A stretch of DNA of 7,206 nt from Chloroflexota bacterium (GTDB lineage Bacteria; Chloroflexota; Anaerolineae; Anaerolineales; UBA11858). Position 1 is the stretch's first letter. Every line of letters starts with the position of its first letter. The stretch lies in contig DOTA01000459.1 of the NCBI GenBank assembly GCA_003513015.1, positions 1-7,206 of the forward strand, given 5' to 3'. Of this stretch, positions 6,338-7,206 are shown piece by piece. Both the position numbers and the translations under genes were made by a program. The notes under the pieces were generated by a model. It ran no database searches. It was not told where the DNA came from and was given only the letters and a program-made list of their open reading frames with translations.

Positions 6338-6547
6338 GTGAAACGATTTAACGAATTTCTCGATCAAGTATCCAATTATTTGGCGCACCGCAAAGGATTA
6401 TTGCCCTTCGTGGGGATACTGTTGATTGTCTTAAATCTCATCTTTCAGTTGATTCCGGGTCTTGGCTGGCTGACGACCTCCAACCTTTTTCTGCATTTGG
6501 GGGTGATCCTGTCCATTGTGGGGATCATGCTAGCCTGGGCACTTTAA
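6338..6547 (+). CDS. Small two-helix membrane protein of unknown function
   Basis: A 69-residue protein with a GTG start. A charged amphipathic N-terminus (1-19, with RFNEFLDQ and HRKG) is followed by two strongly hydrophobic helices at about 21-39 and 49-68, joined by a short PGLGW turn, so both ends should lie on the same side, probably the cytoplasm by the positive-inside rule. No known enzymatic motif is present. The strong Shine-Dalgarno sequence, and tight spacing to hflX (15 nt) and the methyltransferase gene (9 nt), make it a real gene. From memory, similar short proteins occur in Chloroflexota genomes; this was not checked. Its position between a ribosome-splitting GTPase and an rRNA/tRNA methyltransferase gives context but no proof of a shared role. 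Confidence 0.8.
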   Translation: MKRFNEFLDQVSNYLAHRKGLLPFVGILLIVLNLIFQLIPGLGWLTTSNLFLHLGVILSIVGIMLAWAL

Positions 6548-6551
6548 AGGG
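6546..6551 (+). promoter_or_regulatory. Shine-Dalgarno of the SpoU methyltransferase gene
   Basis: AAAGGG overlaps the stop codon of the small membrane-protein gene and ends 5 nt before the GTG at 6557. It supports that start codon and suggests translational coupling. Confidence 0.65.
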
Positions 6552-6556
6552 CAGCC

Positions 6557-7206
6557 GTGGCCGAAGTTATCCGCGTCTACACTGAAAATAACGATTTTCA
6601 GTATCTCGAAACCTTGCGCCGCAATCGCAGCAAACGTAACCAGACGCAAACCTTCTTCGTTGAGGGGGTCAATGCCATCAACCAGGCGTTGGTTCATCAA
6701 TGGCAGATGGAAGCCTTTGTTTTCGTCAATGACCAGCGTCTCTCCGACTGGGCTACTCAAATTATTGCGCAATCCACCGCGAAGAAACACTACTCGCTTC
6801 CAAGCGCGCTGATGCAAAAAATCAGCCAAAAAGAAGAATCATCCGAACTGATCGCCATCCCACGCCTCCCCGCTGATGATCTGGCGCGCATCCCAGCGCG
6901 TGACAACCCCCTGATCGTGATCCTCGACCGCATTGCCAGCCCCGGCAACCTCGGCACCATCATCCGCTCGTGTGATGCTCTGGGGGTGGATGGCATTTTG
7001 CTGACCGGGCACACCACCGATTTATATGCCCCTGAAACCATCCGGGCCACCACCGGCTCATTCTTTTCCGTTCCCACGGTGCGGTTGCCAGCCTCCAGCG
7101 ATGTGGCCCCCTGGATCGAGCAGCAAAAACAGAAATACCCAAATCTTGCGGTGGTGGGCACCAGTGCCAAAGCCGAACAAATCTTGTCGGCGCATGATTT
7201 CTCAAC
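6557..7206 (+). CDS. TrmH/SpoU-family RNA 2'-O-methyltransferase, 3' end outside the window
   Basis: An open frame from GTG at 6557 runs off the right edge: 216 residues of an expected 260-270. The N-terminal part (about 10-110) looks like the SpoU substrate-binding domain, with FFVEGVNAINQAL (33-45). The SPOUT catalytic domain begins near 117 with motif 1 as SPGNLGTIIRSCDALG (128-143), containing Asn130 and the catalytic Arg137, followed by TDLYAPETIRATTGSFFSVP (154-173) as motif 2. The C-terminal motif 3, which completes the knotted SAM site, should lie just beyond the window. The family transfers methyl from S-adenosylmethionine to ribose 2'-OH in rRNA or tRNA; this two-domain layout is like the rRNA methyltransferases RlmB and TsnR, but the target nucleotide is not predictable. 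It sits 9 nt after the small membrane-protein gene in a likely operon with hflX. Confidence 0.9.
   Translation, partial: MAEVIRVYTENNDFQYLETLRRNRSKRNQTQTFFVEGVNAINQALVHQWQMEAFVFVNDQRLSDWATQIIAQSTAKKHYSLPSALMQKISQKEESSELIAIPRLPADDLARIPARDNPLIVILDRIASPGNLGTIIRSCDALGVDGILLTGHTTDLYAPETIRATTGSFFSVPTVRLPASSDVAPWIEQQKQKYPNLAVVGTSAKAEQILSAHDFS

Noticed and set aside
6790..7170. A 126-codon minus-strand open frame
   Set aside because: It is antisense to the SpoU methyltransferase frame, which carries clear SPOUT motifs but stays open at the window end.
1..7206. tRNA, rRNA, CRISPR array, insertion sequence, attachment site or riboswitch
   Set aside because: I looked for cloverleaf-like, regularly spaced repeat, transposase and terminal-repeat signals and saw none; coding density leaves only the 214-nt divergent gap and short spacers.

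Overview
The window reads as an ordinary stretch of bacterial chromosome at about 50-55% GC, packed with genes and free of mobile elements, CRISPR arrays or RNA genes that I can recognise. The gene set (folate-dependent TrmFO, HflX, a two-helix membrane protein between hflX and a SpoU methyltransferase, a glutaminyl-cyclase-like M28 lipoprotein, a soluble histidine kinase) and the protein style suggest a Chloroflexota bacterium, probably of the Anaerolineae. This is inference from remembered family resemblance and was not tested by a search.

Left part (1-1094) is on the minus strand. Read in the direction of transcription it holds tatA (the pore-forming component of twin-arginine export), a perfect 11-bp hairpin with T-runs on both sides, an SDR-family oxidoreductase, and, almost touching the SDR stop codon, the first 31 codons of a protein resembling the N-terminus of DEAD/DEAH-box helicases. 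The hairpin lies so close to the SDR start that it may act on SDR expression as well as ending the tatA transcript.

A divergent intergenic region (1095-1308) separates tatA from the plus-strand genes and contains a clean 18-bp dyad.

Right part (1309-7206) is all on the plus strand. It holds trmFO (tRNA U54 methylation), the M28 glutaminyl-cyclase-like lipoprotein, a histidine kinase with no membrane segment, hflX (ribosome-associated GTPase), a 69-residue double-membrane-span protein with a GTG start, and a SpoU/TrmH-family RNA 2'-O-methyltransferase that also starts with GTG and is cut by the window end. The last three genes are spaced 9-15 nt apart and look like one operon, possibly including the kinase 32 nt upstream. 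Three of the plus-strand products (TrmFO, HflX, SpoU) act on tRNA, rRNA or ribosomes, so translation upkeep is the main theme.

I see no convincing new multi-gene system. The points most worth a second look are the hairpin/Shine-Dalgarno overlap before the SDR gene, the small membrane protein between hflX and the methyltransferase gene, and the uncharacterised N-terminal helical domain of the histidine kinase.
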